Numbered from the stretch's first letter, positions 25,903 through 34,874 are shown. The stretch: 64,000 nucleotides of DNA from Streptomyces luteogriseus (GCF_014205055.1 NZ_JACHMS010000001.1:496001-560000); one strand, 5' to 3'. Translations and numbers: made by a program. The notes: generated by a model from the sequence alone, not told the origin.

Positions 25903-27480
25903 TCACTCGGGGGTGTTCTCCAGCACCGCCATGGCCGCGTTGTGCCCCGGCACCCCGCTCACCCCGCCCCCGCGCACCGCTCCCGCCCCGCACAGCAGCA
26001 CGTTCGCGTGCCCGGTCTCCACGCCCCAGCGTCCGGTGCTCTCCTGGGCGTAGGGCCAGCTCAGCTCGCGGTGGAAGATGTTGCCGCCGGGCAGGCCGAG
26101 GTCCCGCTCCAGGTCGAGCGGCGTCCTGGCCTCGATGCAGGGGCGTCCGTCGGCGTCGGTGGCCAGGCAGTCGGCGAGGGGTTCGGCCAGGTGGGTGTCG
26201 AGCTGGGCGAGGGTCGACTTCAGCAGGTCCTCGCGCACGGCGTCGTTGTCCCGCTCGAACAGCCGGGCCGGGGTGTGCAGACCGAAGAGGGTGAGCGTCT
26301 GGTAGCCCTCCTCGGCCAGGCCGGGTCCGAGGATGGTCGGGTCGGTGAGCGAGTGGCAGTAGATCTCGGAGGGCGGCGCGGCCGGCAGGTGACCGGCGGC
26401 GGCCTGGGCGTGGGCGGCGGCCAACTGCTCGTAGCCCTCGGCGATGTGGAAGGTGCCGGCGAAGGCCTCGCGGGGGTCGACGGAGCTGTCACGCAGCCGC
26501 GGCAGCCGCTTGAGCAGCATGTTGACCTTCAGCTGGGCGCCCTCGGCGGATGCCGGGGCAGGGTCGCCGGTCAGCTCCGCCAGGGCCTGGGGTGAGGCGT
26601 TCACCAGGACGTGCCGGGCTGCGGCGGTGCCTTCGCCGTCGGCCGTGCGGTAGGTGACCTCGGCGGTTCGGCCGTCCGTGGCGATGCGCAGCGCCTCATG
26701 GCCGGTGGCGAGGACGGCGCCCGCCGCGCGGGCCGTGTCGGCGAGGGCGTCGGTGAGGGCTCCCATGCCGCCGACGGGCACGTCCCAGTCACCGGTGCCG
26801 CCGCCGATCACGTGGTAGAGGAAGCAGCGGTTCTGCTTCAGGGCGGGGTCGTGCGCGTCGGCGAAGGTGCCGATCAGGGCGTCGGTGAGGACGACGCCGC
26901 GCACCAGGTCGTCCGCGAAGCACTCCTCCACGGCGACGCCGATCGGTTCCTCGAAGAGCACCCGCCAGGCCTCATCGTCGTCGAGGCGGCGGCGCAGCCC
27001 GTCGCGGGTGGGCAGCGGCTCGGTGAGGGTCGGGAAGATCCGCTGGGCGGCGCGGCCGGTCATGCCGTAGAACTCCTGCCACGCCCGGAACTCACGGTCG
27101 GAGCCGGTGAGCCGGGCGAACGCCTCCCGGGTGCGCCGTTCGCCGCCGCCGACGAGGAGTCCGGTGGGCCGGCCGTCGCGCTCGGCGGGTGTGTAGGAGG
27201 AGACGGTCCGGGTGCGCACCCGGAAGTCCAGGCCGAGGTCCCGGACGATCTTCTTGGGCAGCAGACTGACCAGGTACGAGTAGCGGGACAGCCGGGCGTC
27301 GACCCCGGCGAAGGGCCGGGTGGACACCGCCGCGCCGCCCGTGTGGTCCAGCCGCTCCAGGACGAGCACGGAGCGGCCGGCCCGGGCCAGATAGGCGGCG
27401 GCGACCAGGCCGTTGTGGCCGCCGCCCACGATGACGGCGTCGTAGGTCCGGTGTGCGCGGGGTCCCTCGGGTGCGGTCAT
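25903..27480 (-). CDS. Phytoene-desaturase-like FAD oxidoreductase
   Basis: A 525-residue flavoprotein of the NAD(P)/FAD amino-oxidase family. The N-terminal dinucleotide fold is DAVIVGGGHNGLVAAAYLAR followed by VLVLERLDHTGGAAVSTRPF. The C-terminal FAD motif is NVLLCGAGAVRGGGVSGVPGHNAA. This matches CrtI-like proteins and pyridine-nucleotide-disulfide-like 'PDR' flavoproteins widespread in actinobacteria that are not in carotenoid clusters. No carotenoid genes are nearby, so a lipid or terpenoid substrate is only a guess. The ATG at 27480 is 62 bases from the stop of the kinase gene, on the same strand. Confidence 0.82.
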   Translation of the reverse strand: MTAPEGPRAHRTYDAVIVGGGHNGLVAAAYLARAGRSVLVLERLDHTGGAAVSTRPFAGVDARLSRYSYLVSLLPKKIVRDLGLDFRVRTRTVSSYTPAERDGRPTGLLVGGGERRTREAFARLTGSDREFRAWQEFYGMTGRAAQRIFPTLTEPLPTRDGLRRRLDDDEAWRVLFEEPIGVAVEECFADDLVRGVVLTDALIGTFADAHDPALKQNRCFLYHVIGGGTGDWDVPVGGMGALTDALADTARAAGAVLATGHEALRIATDGRTAEVTYRTADGEGTAAARHVLVNASPQALAELTGDPAPASAEGAQLKVNMLLKRLPRLRDSSVDPREAFAGTFHIAEGYEQLAAAHAQAAAGHLPAAPPSEIYCHSLTDPTILGPGLAEEGYQTLTLFGLHTPARLFERDNDAVREDLLKSTLAQLDTHLAEPLADCLATDADGRPCIEARTPLDLERDLGLPGGNIFHRELSWPYAQESTGRWGVETGHANVLLCGAGAVRGGGVSGVPGHNAAMAVLENTPE

Positions 27481-27542
27481 GGTTCTTGGTAACACGGGGT
27501 GATCCGGGTCGGCCAGACGGCGCCTGCCTGCTCGGCCGGGGG

Positions 27543-29765
27543 TCAGCGCCCCGCCGCGGCCCGCTGCTCGCGCAGGGCCGCGACTCTTCGGTACAGGGCC
27601 ACGGCCTCGGCGCCGCGGCCGAGCTGTTCCAGGCAGTGGGCCTCGTCGTTGCGGCTGGCGAGGGTGTCGGGGTGGTCGGCGCCGAGGACGCGTTCGCGGG
27701 CGGCGGCCACCCGCCGGTACTCGGTGAGCGCGTCGGCCCAGCGGCCCAGCCAGCCGAGACCGACGGCGACCTCGCGGCGGCTGACGAGGGTGTCCGGGTG
27801 CTCGGGGCCGAGGACCTGCTCGCGGAGGGCGGCCACCGCACGGGATTCGGCGAGGGCCTCCTCCCAGCGGCCGAGCCGCCCGAGGTTGACACAGCGGCCG
27901 TGGCGGGCGCGCAGGGTCTCGGGGTGGGTGGGGCCCTGGCTGCGGGTGCGGTCCGCGGCCAGGGCGCCGTAGAGGTCCAGGGCCTCCGCGCTGCGGCCGA
28001 GGCGGCCCAGGCTGATGCCGATCTCGTGCCGGGCGGCGAGGGTGTCGGGGTGGTCGGGACCGAGGGCGCGACCGCGAGCCTCGGCGACCTCGCGGTAGGT
28101 CTCCAGGGCTTCGGCCCATCGGCCCAACTGGCCTAGGGCGTAGGCGACTTCGTAGCGGGTGACGAGCGTGTCGGGGTGGTCCGGGCCGAGCACGCGGGCG
28201 CGGGCCCGGGCCACCTCGCGGGCCATGCGGTACGAGTCCTCCAGGCGGCCGAGGCGGCTGAGGTTGAAGGCGAGGTTGTGGCGGCAGCGCAAGGTGTCGG
28301 GGTGGTCGGGGCCCATGAGGTGCTCGCGGGCGGTGAGCACCGAGGTGTAGACGCGGTGGGCATCGAAGGCGCGGCCCAGCCGGCCGAGCACATAGGCCAT
28401 CTCCTGTCGAGCGGCCAGGGTGTCGGGGTGATCGGCGCCGAGGGTGCGGATCCTGGCCTCGGTGACGTGCTTGTACGCGCGCAGGGCGTCCGCGGCGCGG
28501 CCGGTGCGGCTGAGGGTGAAGGCGACCTCGTAGCGACTGGAGAGGGTGTCGGGGTGGTCGGGGCCGAGGAGGTGCTCGCGTTCGGCTGCGACCCCCCGGT
28601 GCACCTCGCCCGCCTCCGTCCAGCGGCCGAGCCGGCCGAGGCTCAGGCCCGCGTTGTGCCGGCCGGCCAGGGCGGTCAGGACCTCCGTGGGCGGGGCGGG
28701 CCGCTCCGCGGGGACGGGTTCCGCGACGACCGGACCGGTGGCGGGTCGTGCGATCCACTCGCCGGACAGTCCGGCCGCCGGGTCCGGGGGTGTGCTGCGC
28801 AGTGCGGTGCCGGTCGCCTTGTGGCCGGTGGTCATGCCGCGGGTCCAGGACGGCAGCCGGGCCGGTCCGCCGGAAGCCGGGCGGGCCGCCGCGACGGCGG
28901 TCACGTACACCGGCGCGCCCCGGTGGGCGCTGATCCGGCGGGCCAGTTCGCGGGCGTCGCCGGGCCGTTGCCCGGGTTCCTTGGCGAGCAGGTCGAGGAC
29001 GACCCGCTCCAGGTACTCGGGCAGTTCGGCGCGGTGCTCGCGCGGCGGCCGGGGCGGGGTGTCGCGGTGGCCGACGAGGATCGCCCAGGCGTCTCCGAGG
29101 TCGAACGGCGGTACGCCGGTGGCGATCTCGTACAGCACGCACCCGAACGAGTAGAGGTCGCTGCGCTGGTCGACCTCGGTGCCGCTGATCTGCTCCGGGG
29201 ACATGTAGTGCGGGGTCCCCATGGCGATGCCCGTGCCGGTCAGCCGTGAGGTGAAGCCGATGTCGTGGCCGAGTCGCGCTATGCCGAAGTCGCAGATCTT
29301 CACCGTGCCGTCGCCCAGCCGCATGATGTTCGCGGGTTTCAGGTCCCGGTGGACGATGCCCTGTTCATGGCAGTAGGCGAGGGCCGCGGCGACCTGCTCG
29401 GCGACCTCCACGACGTCCGCGACCGGCAGCGGGTGCTGCTTGTTGTCCTCCAGGAGCTGGCTGAGGTTGCGTCCGTCCAGCAGCTCCATGACGAGGTAGA
29501 GGACGCCGTCGGACTCACCGAAGTCGTGGACGACGGTGATGCCGCGGTGCTGGAGCGCGGCGGCCACCCGGGCCTCGCGGCGGAACCGCTCCCGCAGCAC
29601 CCGGGTGAAGGCGTGGTCGTGGTTCGGGCCCAGCGGTTTGAGGCACTTGACGGCGACGTGCCGGCCCAGGGACTCGTCCTGCGCCCGCCACACCTCGCCC
29701 ATGCCGCCGCGCCCGATCAGATCGAGCAGCCGGTACCGGCCCTGGATGAGTCTGCTGTCCCCCAT
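27543..29765 (-). CDS. Ser/Thr protein kinase with kinesin-light-chain-type TPR array
   Basis: A 740-residue cytosolic protein. The kinase domain (about 10-270) has the glycine loop IGRGGMGEVW, ATP-binding Lys40 (VAVK), HRDLKPAN with catalytic Asp141, the DFG triad at 159-161 and GTPHYMSPEQ in the activation segment, so it should be active. No PASTA domain or membrane helix follows. A Pro-rich linker leads to about eight 42-residue TPR units (about 360-730), each with LGPDHPDTLxxR, the pattern of kinesin-light-chain TPRs. At the DNA level the repeated GTGTCGGGGTGGTCGG recurs about every 126 bases. The TPR part probably recruits substrates or partners. Confidence 0.92.
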   Translation of the reverse strand: MGDSRLIQGRYRLLDLIGRGGMGEVWRAQDESLGRHVAVKCLKPLGPNHDHAFTRVLRERFRREARVAAALQHRGITVVHDFGESDGVLYLVMELLDGRNLSQLLEDNKQHPLPVADVVEVAEQVAAALAYCHEQGIVHRDLKPANIMRLGDGTVKICDFGIARLGHDIGFTSRLTGTGIAMGTPHYMSPEQISGTEVDQRSDLYSFGCVLYEIATGVPPFDLGDAWAILVGHRDTPPRPPREHRAELPEYLERVVLDLLAKEPGQRPGDARELARRISAHRGAPVYVTAVAAARPASGGPARLPSWTRGMTTGHKATGTALRSTPPDPAAGLSGEWIARPATGPVVAEPVPAERPAPPTEVLTALAGRHNAGLSLGRLGRWTEAGEVHRGVAAEREHLLGPDHPDTLSSRYEVAFTLSRTGRAADALRAYKHVTEARIRTLGADHPDTLAARQEMAYVLGRLGRAFDAHRVYTSVLTAREHLMGPDHPDTLRCRHNLAFNLSRLGRLEDSYRMAREVARARARVLGPDHPDTLVTRYEVAYALGQLGRWAEALETYREVAEARGRALGPDHPDTLAARHEIGISLGRLGRSAEALDLYGALAADRTRSQGPTHPETLRARHGRCVNLGRLGRWEEALAESRAVAALREQVLGPEHPDTLVSRREVAVGLGWLGRWADALTEYRRVAAARERVLGADHPDTLASRNDEAHCLEQLGRGAEAVALYRRVAALREQRAAAGR

Positions 29766-29825
29766 GTCGCGCGACGCTCCCCCCGGTAGCTGTCCGCCCG
29801 CCCCTGGCCCACCCAGTATGGCGGC

Positions 29826-30674
29826 CTATCGTCCGAGTTTGTACGGTGCCGGGCGCGCGTCGGGGCCGAGCCTCGCCATCGCCCGCAGAATGTGTTTGGG
29901 CGGGAGTTGCCACCGCACACGTGTGGGGATGCGGCGCAGCAGGAGGCCCGCGAGGCGCAGTTGGCGGGTGACGGTGGCCGGATCGGGGGCCGGTCTGCCG
30001 TACAACTCGTGGGCGTACGGCGGCAGAGTGGCGTACGCCAGATGTGCCACGCGCCGCCACAGCACCTCGCGCGCCGGTACCAGGAGCGGGTGGGCCGGCG
30101 GGCGGAGCAGGAAGTCGTCCACCGCGCGTGCCTCGGGGCCGGCGGCCAGGTCCGGGCGCACCTTCTCGAAGTACTCGGCCATCTCGGCCCGGTTCGCGGG
30201 TACGGCGTCGGTGTCCAGGCCCACCAGGCGTGCGCTCACCCGGTGTTCGGCCACGTACCGGTCGGCTTCGGCGTCGGTGAGCCGGAGTCCTGACCTGCGC
30301 GCGACCTGCAGATACGAGTCGATCTCGGCGCAGTGCACCCACATCAGCAGGGCGGGTTCGTCGACGCCGTAGTGCTCGCCGGTGTCCGGGTCGGTCGCGG
30401 TCAGCATGCGGTGGATCTTCCGGACCCGGGCACCGGCGCGCTCGGCGGCCTCGGTGGTGCCGTATGTCGTCGTTCCGACGAAGCTCGCGGTGCGCATCAG
30501 CCGGCCCCAGGCGTCCCGCCGGAAGTCGGAGTTCTGCATGACCCCGCGTACCGCCCGCGGGTGCAGGGCCTGGAGGTAGAGCGCCCGGACGCCCGCGATC
30601 CACATCACGGGGTCACTGTGCACCTGCCAGGTCACCGATTCGGGACCGAACAGCCCCGGGTCCGCGCCGGTCAT
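29826..30674 (-). CDS. DUF2236 / MpaB-family oxygenase-like protein
   Basis: A 282-residue helical protein of the DUF2236 (latex-clearing protein / MpaB) family. Landmarks are LQALHPRAVRGVMQNSDFRR, RTASFVGTTTYGT, and the putative haem-pocket segment MWVHCAEIDSYL with a His and acidic residue. Members studied so far are b-type haem oxygenases; haem binding here is inferred. The ATG at 30674 has GGAGG eight bases upstream; an upstream in-frame start would add 15 residues. It is the last minus-strand gene before the iron-box promoter region. Confidence 0.78.
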   Translation of the reverse strand: MTGADPGLFGPESVTWQVHSDPVMWIAGVRALYLQALHPRAVRGVMQNSDFRRDAWGRLMRTASFVGTTTYGTTEAAERAGARVRKIHRMLTATDPDTGEHYGVDEPALLMWVHCAEIDSYLQVARRSGLRLTDAEADRYVAEHRVSARLVGLDTDAVPANRAEMAEYFEKVRPDLAAGPEARAVDDFLLRPPAHPLLVPAREVLWRRVAHLAYATLPPYAHELYGRPAPDPATVTRQLRLAGLLLRRIPTRVRWQLPPKHILRAMARLGPDARPAPYKLGR

Positions 30675-30780
30675 GCGCCCCACCTCCGCCCGGCCCACAC
30701 GATGGCACAGGGCGAACAACAGGTCGAGAGCCCCTCATGGGAACCGCGACCGTCCATTCGTTGAGCTTTCACCTACCCGG

Positions 30781-30809
30781 TTGAGGTTTGGTAAGGCTCC
30801 CCTTATATG
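30781..30809 (+). promoter_or_regulatory. Promoter with embedded iron box (DmdR/IdeR type)
   Basis: A -35-like TTGAGG (30781-30786) and a -10-like TATATG (30804-30809) stand 17 bases apart. Between them lies TTTGGTAAGGCTCCCCTTA (30787-30805), which agrees at 15 of 19 positions with the actinobacterial iron-box consensus as I recall it. A repressor bound there would block the promoter directly, so the following transporter genes are predicted to be iron-repressed. Confidence 0.68.
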
Positions 30810-30878
30810 CTGACGCCGCCGATCAAGCCCCGGACGGGCCTCAGCTGCCTGCCCGACCCCCGCACGACAGGATCCGAC

Positions 30879-32393
30879 ATGCGCACCACCTCCCGCGGCC
30901 TCATAGCGGCGCTCGCTCTCGTCCCTGTGCTGACCGGCTGTTTCGCGCCGGGCGACAGCGACAGTGCCGGGGCGGGATCGGACGGCCGGCTGCGGATCGC
31001 CATGGCCGTTCCCCCCGTGCAGGCCCTGTCCCCCTACAGCAACGACGCCACCGTGCTGAGCAAGCTGTCCGTCGCAGAGGGCCTCACCGCTCTCGACAAG
31101 AACGGCACGGCCAAGCCCGCGCTGGCGAAGTCCTGGAAGCAGGACGACGACTCCACCTGGACCTTCGAGCTGCGCAAGGCCGAGTTCCAGGACGGCACCG
31201 AACTCACCGCCCAGTCCGTCGTCGACGCGCTCGACCATGCGGGCGCCGCCACACCGAAGCCCCGAGTGCTCAGCGACGTGACACTCACCGCAAAAGCCGA
31301 CGACGCGGACACCGTCACCCTCACCACGAAGTCGCCCGACCCCGTGCTGCCGCTGCGGCTGGCCAGCCCGGCACTGGCGATCCTGTCGGCGAGGGCGTAC
31401 GGCGAGGACGGCGCCGTCAGCCCGGTCGGCACCGGCACCGGCCCGTTCGAGATCACCCGGCTCAGCGGCAAGACCAAGGCGAAACTCGACCGCTTCGACG
31501 GCTACTGGGGCGGCAAGGCGAAAGCCCCCGGCATCGACGTGAGCTGGATCGCGGACGGCACCGCCCGCGCCAACGCGCTGCGCGGCGGCGAGACCGACAT
31601 CGCCGAGTGGATCCCCACCGCCCAGGCGAAGCTGCTCGACAAGGACACACGGCACGAGGTGCCCTCCGTACGCACCGACAGCCTGGTCCTCAACACCGGC
31701 AGCGGCCTCTTCACCGACGCCGGCCTGCGCGCGGCCGCCCGCGAGGCCGTCGACGGCTCCGCCCTCGTCGGCTCCGTCTTCGGCGGCTACGCCGACCCGG
31801 CGCAGGGCCTGTTCGGGCCCGCCGTGCCGTGGGCCGCCGGCAAGCGCGTGGAGGCGACCGGCCGTGCCGAGGCGGCGACCACCGCGCAGGTGAAGGCCGA
31901 GACCAAGGGCAGGACGCTGCGGCTGGCCACCTACACCAACCGGGCCGAGCTCCCCGAGGCCGCGACCGTGCTCCAGCAGCAGCTGGAGAAGGCCGGGTTC
32001 ACCGTGAAGCAGGACGTGCGCGAGTACACGCAGATGGAGGCCGACCTGCTCGCCGGGAAGTACGACGCCCTCGTCTTCTCCCGGGTGACGCTCCTCGACA
32101 CCGGTGACGCGGTCGACTACCTCGCGAGCGACTTCACCAGCGAGGGCGTCTACAACATCGCCGGGCTGAAGGACGCCGCGGTGGACAAGGCCATCCGGGC
32201 CGCCGCCACGGAGCGCGACACGGAGCGCCGCCGGGAGAAGATCATGCGGGCTGAGGCGGCCATCCTGCGCACCGACGCCGTCGTGCCGCTGGTCCACGAG
32301 CAGGCGGTGCAGGGCATCGCCGCCGGTGTCGAGGGCGTGATCCTCGATCCGCGCGAGCGCTCACTCGTCGACGTCGACACGCACCTCGGATAG
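30879..32393 (+). CDS. ABC transporter substrate-binding lipoprotein, peptide/nickel (SBP family 5)
   Basis: A 504-residue solute-binding lipoprotein. The signal peptide ends in the lipobox LTGC (Cys22). The mature protein has the family-5 pattern: MAVPPVQALSPYSNDATVL, DDSTWTFELRKAEFQDGTEL, and GTGPFEITRLSGKTKAKLDRF with VSWIADGTARANALRGGETDI. Such proteins bind peptides, nickel, or metal-metallophore complexes. The iron box at 30787-30805 favours a metal chelate, though no siderophore genes are close. The ATG at 30879 begins the lipoprotein signal; an earlier ATG at 30807 lies inside the promoter. The permease gene starts three bases after its stop. Confidence 0.87.
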   Translation: MRTTSRGLIAALALVPVLTGCFAPGDSDSAGAGSDGRLRIAMAVPPVQALSPYSNDATVLSKLSVAEGLTALDKNGTAKPALAKSWKQDDDSTWTFELRKAEFQDGTELTAQSVVDALDHAGAATPKPRVLSDVTLTAKADDADTVTLTTKSPDPVLPLRLASPALAILSARAYGEDGAVSPVGTGTGPFEITRLSGKTKAKLDRFDGYWGGKAKAPGIDVSWIADGTARANALRGGETDIAEWIPTAQAKLLDKDTRHEVPSVRTDSLVLNTGSGLFTDAGLRAAAREAVDGSALVGSVFGGYADPAQGLFGPAVPWAAGKRVEATGRAEAATTAQVKAETKGRTLRLATYTNRAELPEAATVLQQQLEKAGFTVKQDVREYTQMEADLLAGKYDALVFSRVTLLDTGDAVDYLASDFTSEGVYNIAGLKDAAVDKAIRAAATERDTERRREKIMRAEAAILRTDAVVPLVHEQAVQGIAAGVEGVILDPRERSLVDVDTHLG

Positions 32394-32396
32394 CGC

Positions 32397-34151
32397 ATGA
32401 GCGTCGCTCACTCCCCCGCCGCCCGCCCGCCCCGCTGGCCGGCGGCGGCCGGCCGTGCGCTCGCCGGAACCGTGCTGCTCGGTGCGGTGGCCCTGCTGCC
32501 GTGGCTGACCGGCGCCGACCCGGCCCGCACGGTGCTGCGCGCCCGTTCCGCCGACCAGAACCCGACAGCCGAGGAACGTGCCGCCGTACGCGAGCAGTTG
32601 CGGCTGGACGAGGGGCCGTTCGCACATCTCGGGCACTGGCTGGGCGGGCTGCCCCGCGGCGACGCGGGCGTCTCGTGGGTCTCCGGTGAACCGGTCATGC
32701 CGCAGGTGGGGACCGCCCTGTCGGTCTCGCTGACGATGATGCTGGGCGCGCTCATGGTGACCGCCCTGGTCGCCGCGCTGGTCTGTGCCCGCACCGTGTT
32801 CCTCGGCTCCCGCCGCCGGCTGCGGCAGGACCGGACCGGCACCACCTCCGCCGTCCTGGCCGCGCTGCCGAAGTTCCTGCTCGCCTCGGTCCTGGCCACC
32901 GTGTGCGGGGTGTGGTGGGGGTGGTTCCCGTCCAGCGGCTGGGAGGGTCCGCAGTCGATGGTGCTGCCCTCGCTCGCCCTCGGCATCCCGTCGGGCGCGA
33001 TGCTCGGCGGGATCCTCGACCAAGCGCTGCCCGCCGCCTTCCACGAACCCTGGGCGCGCACGGCGTACGCCGTCGGGCTCCCGCCCGGCAACATCGCCCG
33101 CAACGCGCTGCGCCGCACCCTGCCCGGCATGCTCCCGCAGCTGCTGCCGACCGTCGTGGCCCTGGTCGGCGGTGCGGTCGCGGTGGAGAAGATCTTCAAC
33201 ATCCCCGGGCTCGGCCGGCTCGCCCTCGACGCCGCCGTCGCACAGGACCTCCCTGTGCTGCAGACGGCGACCCTCGCGCTGGTCCTGCTCGGGGTGAGCG
33301 CCGGCGTCCTGATCCGGGCCCTGCGCCACGCCCTCCTCGGCCGCCCCCTGCGCGATGCTGCCCTGCCGACCCTGCACCGGCCCCGCCTCGTCCCGCCGCG
33401 CTCCCTGCGCTGGATCACCGCGGCCTGTGCGGTGGCCCTGCTCGTCCTCGTCACGGCGGGCCTGCTGCGCGACCCCTTGCAGGTCGACACGGCGGCGCGG
33501 CTGGTGGCCCCGTCCCTCGAACACCCGCTGGGGACGGACGCGCTGGGCCGGGACCTGCTCGCCCGGCTGGGCCACGGGGCACTGCGCACGGCCGGTGTCG
33601 CCCTCGCCGTGACGGCGGTCAGCGCGGTCACCGGACTCCTGCTGGGCATGGCACCGCGGGCGAGCGCCGGTGCGACGGAGGTCGCGTCGACCCTGCCCGC
33701 GGTCCTCACCGGGCTGCTGATCGCGGGCGTGACCGGGCCCTCGGTGTGGGGCGCGGCGATCGCGGTCTGCGTGGTCGGCTGGAGCCCGTACGCCGCCCAG
33801 ACCGCCGCCCTGCTCGAACAGGAACGCGCGAGCGGTCACATCGCCGCCTCCGTCGCGCTCGGCGCGGGACGGCTGCACCTGCTGCGCCGCCACCTGCTCC
33901 CCGCGGTCCTGCCGGCCCTCCTGCGCAACGCACTGCTGCGGCTGCCGACGGCCGTCCTGGTCCTGGCCTCGCTCGGCTTCCTCGGTCTGGGCGAACAGCC
34001 GCCCACCCCCGAGTGGGGCAGGCTCCTGTCGGAGAACCAGCCGTACGCCGAACTGGCCCCCTGGACCGTCCTGGGCCCGGCCGCCGCGCTGGTGGTGCTG
34101 TCCGTGCTGGCGGTGACGGGCAGCGTGCTGGGGCGGCGCAAGGGCGCGTAA
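32397..34151 (+). CDS. Fused two-domain ABC transporter permease
   Basis: A 584-residue membrane protein containing both permease units of a peptide/nickel-type importer in one chain. The N-half (about 1-310, DppB-like) has EAA-loop sequence PWARTAYAVGLPPGNIARNA and ends EKIFNIPGLGRLALDAAVAQ. The C-half (about 335-584, DppC-like) has HPLGTDALGRDLLARL and EAA loop ASGHIAASVALGAGRLHLLR, ending GFLGLGEQPPTPEWG. Normally these are two genes. No ATPase gene follows; the operon ends at a strong hairpin one base after the stop. The transporter must borrow an ATPase from elsewhere or be incomplete. Confidence 0.88.
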   Translation: MSVAHSPAARPPRWPAAAGRALAGTVLLGAVALLPWLTGADPARTVLRARSADQNPTAEERAAVREQLRLDEGPFAHLGHWLGGLPRGDAGVSWVSGEPVMPQVGTALSVSLTMMLGALMVTALVAALVCARTVFLGSRRRLRQDRTGTTSAVLAALPKFLLASVLATVCGVWWGWFPSSGWEGPQSMVLPSLALGIPSGAMLGGILDQALPAAFHEPWARTAYAVGLPPGNIARNALRRTLPGMLPQLLPTVVALVGGAVAVEKIFNIPGLGRLALDAAVAQDLPVLQTATLALVLLGVSAGVLIRALRHALLGRPLRDAALPTLHRPRLVPPRSLRWITAACAVALLVLVTAGLLRDPLQVDTAARLVAPSLEHPLGTDALGRDLLARLGHGALRTAGVALAVTAVSAVTGLLLGMAPRASAGATEVASTLPAVLTGLLIAGVTGPSVWGAAIAVCVVGWSPYAAQTAALLEQERASGHIAASVALGAGRLHLLRRHLLPAVLPALLRNALLRLPTAVLVLASLGFLGLGEQPPTPEWGRLLSENQPYAELAPWTVLGPAAALVVLSVLAVTGSVLGRRKGA

Positions 34152-34192
34152 CGGGTGCCTGGCCGAGTGGTGACCACCCGGCCAGGCACCCG
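34152..34192. terminator. Hairpin terminator after the ABC permease
   Basis: CGGGTGCCTGGCCG (34152-34165) pairs perfectly with 34179-34192. The loop contains a further small stem (GTGG with CCAC). It closes the two-gene transporter operon and also lies just beyond the 3' end of the dehydrogenase remnant on the other strand. Confidence 0.82.
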
Positions 34193-34202
34193 CTGTCCGC
34201 CT

Positions 34203-34388
34203 TCAGGAGAGGTTCGTGCCGCTCACGTATCCGCGTCGCTTGTCCACGACGTTGCGCAGGGGGCGGCCCTCGATGTGACGCGTGAGGTTGTCGAGGAACA
34301 CCTCGACGAGCGCCTCCCGTTCACCGGTGGTCTCGCCCGCCGTGTGCGGGGAGATCATCACGCCGGGCATGTCCCACAGGGGTGAGCC
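34203..34388 (-). pseudogene. C-terminal remnant of a D-2-hydroxyacid dehydrogenase
   Basis: About 60 codons preserve the end of a D-isomer 2-hydroxyacid dehydrogenase: PLWDMPGVMISPHTAGETTG, including the catalytic His of the SPHTAG motif, then EVFLDNLTRHIEGRPLRNVV and the terminus. The NAD-binding domain and most of the catalytic domain are absent. Upstream the sequence passes straight into a decayed universal stress protein, so a deletion probably joined two genes. Confidence 0.78.
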
Positions 34389-34640
34389 GCTTCTTGCCGC
34401 CGCCCGAGCCGCGGCTCTCGCTGCTGCCCATGGGAGGCGTCGAGGTGGCCGGACCGCACCTGCCCGGCGGGGCGGTCCGGGCCGATCGGCGCGGTGCGGC
34501 CCTCGTGCCGCTCCCAGCGGAAGCCGTGCACCAGCCGCAGGGGGGATCGGGCGGCCTCGTCCAGGGTCCGGCCGGCCGGCCGCGGGCAGGCTGCCGTCCG
34601 ATCCGTCGGCCCTCGCGACCAGGGGACGTTCCACCGTCAT
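34389..34640 (-). pseudogene. Universal stress protein N-terminal remnant
   Basis: From the ATG at 34640 the reading MTVERPLVARADGSDGSLPA matches the start of Streptomyces USPs. Near 34580 it changes frame and continues as DEAARSPLRLVHGFRWERHE, the conserved second strand. The nucleotide-binding loop and the rest are missing, replaced by the dehydrogenase remnant. Two DevR-type boxes upstream (34713-34749) would have driven it. Confidence 0.7.
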
Positions 34641-34712
34641 CGTTCCCGTCGCCTCGTGCACGGCATGGTGCGGGCCCACTCTCACCGTTGCACCCGGTGC
34701 AGCCGCACGCGA

Positions 34713-34749
34713 GGGGCGATCGGCCCTCGGCAGGGGCCGTTCGGCCCGT
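34713..34749. promoter_or_regulatory. Two adjacent DevR/OsdR-type boxes
   Basis: GGGGCGATCGGCCCT at 34713-34727 differs from the core GGGCCGATCGGCCCT at one position. GGGCCGTTCGGCCCG at 34734-34748 differs at two. The pair stands 73 bases upstream of the USP remnant and about 130 upstream of the divergent CNMP-binding gene. Paired boxes are usual for DosR-type promoters. Confidence 0.55.
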
Positions 34750-34874
34750 GGTGCGCCGAGTGGACCGGGCACACGCTGAAGTCGGCAGCCCGAGAAGTCC
34801 CGGTACACCGAGGAGCACGGCGCTGCGCGACGGACTCGCCGTCCGACCGGGCGGGAGCTGAAGGGAGCCGGGCG

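Noticed and set aside
25903-27480. Carotenoid biosynthesis by the CrtI-like flavoprotein
   Set aside because: No phytoene synthase, GGPP synthase or lycopene cyclase gene is near.
34479-34493. Another GGGCCGATCGG-type match
   Set aside because: It lies inside the USP remnant coding sequence, differs at two positions on one arm, and has no start codon at a suitable distance.
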